This document shows positions 62,083-64,000 of a DNA stretch of 64,000 nucleotides, piece after piece. Within the stretch, counting starts at the first letter, position 1; each line of letters begins with the position of its first letter. A program made the translations under genes and the position numbers. The notes beneath the pieces are model-generated. The model saw only the letters and a program-made list of their open reading frames with translations, did no database searches and was not told the DNA's origin. The DNA comes from CAIWHR01 sp963823215 (GTDB lineage Bacteria > Pseudomonadota > Gammaproteobacteria > Burkholderiales > Casimicrobiaceae), in NCBI GenBank assembly GCA_963823215.1, contig CAWGKT010000017.1:248001-312000 (forward strand). Reading direction: 5' to 3'.

Positions 62083-62129
62083 ATTGAACCGTGGTTTTTG
62101 TAGATTGTCAACAATCTGCAGTTGACAAT
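62083..62129 (-). promoter_or_regulatory. Promoter and palindromic operator of the phosphonoacetate hydrolase gene
   Basis: On the minus strand TTGACA (62111-62106), a 17-bp spacer and TTCAAT (62088-62083) form a promoter for the hydrolase gene. The -35 lies inside ATTGTCAACAAT (62104-62115, arms ATTGT/ACAAT), and ATTGTCAAC (62104-62112) is repeated inverted as GTTGACAAT (62121-62129). Such ATTGT-N2-ACAAT sites suit GntR/FCD-type dimers. Binding here would block or recruit polymerase; no regulator gene is adjacent. Confidence 0.6.
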
Positions 62130-62154
62130 GCGCGCTCCCCTGTCCGACCGCCCG

Positions 62155-64000
62155 TCAAGCCTTGAAGAACTCCTCCCGCCCGCCCAGCCAGCGCTGGAGG
62201 TGGGCTGTGGCCGCCGCCGGCTCCTTCGCCAGCAACTCGTCGGCGGCATCGCGCGCCTTCTCGATCAGCGCCACGTCCTTTTCCAGATCGGCGAAGCGCA
62301 GAAGTGGCACGCCCGACTGCTTCGCGCCGAGGAATTCACCGGGCCCCCGGATGACCAGGTCCTGGCGCGCGATCTCGAATCCGTCGGTGTTCTCGAAGAC
62401 GACCTTGAGCCGCGCTTTCGCGGTATCGGTGAGTGGCTCCTCGAACAGCAGGTAGCACGTGCTCTCGGCCGCGCCGCGCCCGACCCGCCCGCGCAACTGG
62501 TGCAGCTGCGCGAGGCCGAAGCGCTCCGCGTGCTCGATCGCCATCAGCGAGGCATTCGGCACGTCCACGCCCACCTCGATCACGGTGGTCGCGACCAGCA
62601 CGTGAATCACTCCCGCGACGAACTCGGCCATCACCGCGGCCTTGTCGTCGGGCTTCATACGGCCGTGCAGCAGCCCGACGGTCAGAGGGCCAGGGGCGAT
62701 TGTCCCCGCTCCATTGGCCTCATCGCCGGAAGCAGCGTCGGGGGAATTTCGTGCCTGCCCCCCAAGCACGGCCGTCAGCTCCGCGTGCAGCGCCACCGCC
62801 GTCTGCAACTCGAGCTTTTCCGACTCCTCGATCAGCGGACACACCCAGTAGGCCTGCCGGCCCTCGGCGCACGCGCGGCGCACGCGCTCGATCACTTCGC
62901 CGCGGCGCTTGTTGTTGACGAGCCGGGTCGACGACGGGCCTGCGGCCCGGCGGCATTTCGTCGATCGCCGAGACATCGAGATCCGCGTAGAACGTCATCG
63001 CGAGCGTGCGCGGGATCGGCGTCGCGCTCATCATCAGCTGGTGCGCCTCGCCCATCGCCTTGCCGCGCAGGGCCAGCCGCTGCGCGACTCCGAAGCGGTG
63101 CTGCTCGTCGACGATCGCGAGACCGAGCCGCGGCAGGGCCACCTCGTCCTCGAAGAGGGCGTGCGTGCCGATCGCGAGCATCGCGTCGCCGCTGCCGATC
63201 GCCGCAAGCGCCTTCTTGCGCGCCTTGGCCGGCAGGCTGCCGGTGAGCCATGCGATCTCGACCGGCAGGCCCGCAAGCCATTGCGCGAGCTTGCGGTAGT
63301 GCTGCTCCGCGAGAATCTCGGTCGGCGCCATGAAGGCGACCTGCCGCCCGGATTCGATCGCCTGCAGCGCGGCGAGCGCCGCGATGATCGTCTTGCCGCT
63401 GCCGACGTCGCCCTGCAGCAGGCGCTGCATCGGCATCGTCCGCTTGAGATCGTGACTGATCTCCCGCCAGACGCGTTCCTGCGCCCGCGTCAGCTTGAAC
63501 GGCACCCGCGCGAGCAGCTCCCCGGTGAGGGCACCCGTGCCGGTGAGCACGGGCGCCCGCCGCGCCGCGCGTGCCTTCCGGTGCGCCTTGAGCGACAGCT
63601 GCTGCGCGACCAGCTCGTCGAACTTGAGGCGCGTCCACGCCGGATGCGTGCGCGCATCGAGCGCCTGTTGCGTGAGACGGGACAGCCGCGGCGGCGGCGC
63701 GTGGAGAAATTGCACCGCATCTGCGAACTTCCACAGGTGATGCCGCGCGACCAGCCAGTCGGGCAGCGATTCGGCGGTCAGCGCCGGATCCGCGGCCAGC
63801 GCTCGCGCGATCACCTTGCGCAGCGTCTCCTGCGCGAGTCCGGCGGTGGTCGGATAGACCGACGTCAGCCGATCCGGCAGCGGCGTGTCCGGCTCGACCA
63901 CCTTGAACTGCGGATGCACGATCTCCCGCCCGAAGTGGCCTTCGCGCACTTCGCCGAAGACGCGGACGCGGCGGCCGGGCGCCAGCGCCTTCTGCTGATT
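62155..64000 (-). pseudogene. recG: ATP-dependent DNA helicase RecG, 5' cut by window edge, one frameshift
   Basis: Branch-migration helicase for stalled forks. From the edge, the wedge domain is followed by FKLTRAQERVWREI (Q-motif region), LLQGDVGSGKTIIAALAALQ (Walker A), LTGSLPAKARK, AIGTHALFEDEV, LAIVDEQHRFGV (DEQH) and LMMSATPIPRTLAMTFYADL. Near 62944, after DEMPPGRRPVV, one extra G breaks the frame; TRLVNNKRRGEVIERVRRAC, ASLMAIEHAERFGLAQLHQL and RGRVGRG continue in another frame to the stop. About 25 extra residues (GQARNSPDAASGDEANGAG region) sit before VGLLHGRMKPDDKA. Because recG is broadly conserved, a sequencing indel is the simplest explanation. Confidence 0.9.

Overview
The window is GC-rich (roughly two thirds G+C by eye) and gene-dense. 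It is almost certainly chromosome of a betaproteobacterium. The evidence is the hemA-prfA-prmC and hemC-hemD blocks, a pteridine reductase divergent from a MidA-type methyltransferase, DusA, RdgB/RNase PH, RecG, and short repeats of a kind I know from Burkholderiales/Rhodocyclales-like genomes. The order is inference; I saw no rRNA, tRNA or CRISPR.

Layout. 1-7.1 kb: an MdtBC-type RND pump pair plus a NodT/OprM outer-membrane lipoprotein, the first pump cut by the window edge and frameshifted twice. 7.2-11.9 kb: a compact lipid-nucleotide module with a calcineurin-type phosphoesterase (minus strand), a fused nucleotidyltransferase-like/CDP-alcohol phosphatidyltransferase, a diacylglycerol kinase, a TAM41-like putative CDP-diacylglycerol synthase and a HIT hydrolase. 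Together they could carry diacylglycerol to phosphatidate to CDP-diacylglycerol to a phospholipid; I regard this as the most interesting system here. 11.9-14.7 kb: hemC, hemD and a 2-hydroxyacid dehydrogenase. 15-18.4 kb: a DenD-like dehydrogenase, dusA and an FAD oxidoreductase. 18.8-23.6 kb: a PhnB-like VOC protein, a 74-residue helical protein before a membrane SpoIIE-type phosphatase, and an SDR.

23.8-28.6 kb is a catabolic cassette: GntR/FCD regulator, three TRAP transporter genes and an enolase-superfamily enzyme, preceded by a strong promoter with a palindrome at the predicted start site. 28.6-32.3 kb: an acyl-CoA synthetase, midA and folM. 32.3-40.8 kb is a long minus-strand run: glycosyltransferase, epimerase, rph, rdgB, hemW, amidase, a previously hidden 57-residue basic protein, chaC, and a secreted PQQ/cytochrome c protein.

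41-46 kb is loosely packed accessory DNA. It has two orphan ABC substrate-binding proteins, the fossil of a third, a LuxR helix-turn-helix fossil, small secreted proteins, and a 143-bp direct repeat in two equal-length copies flanking a lipoprotein gene. 46.5-50.2 kb: pepE, dcuC and pepD, the last two visibly lower in GC. 50.9-53.4 kb: small orphan enzymes and an LDH2-type dehydrogenase. 53.5-56.7 kb: a multi-GAF hybrid histidine kinase with two frameshifts. 56.7-60.6 kb: prmC, a broken GNAT gene, prfA and hemA. 60.7-62 kb: a phosphonoacetate hydrolase with a palindromic operator on its promoter. 62.2-64 kb: recG, frameshifted and cut by the edge.

Six single-base frame breaks lie in four genes (RND pump, histidine kinase, GNAT, recG), including conserved recG. 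This makes residual sequencing indels at least as likely as real pseudogenes.
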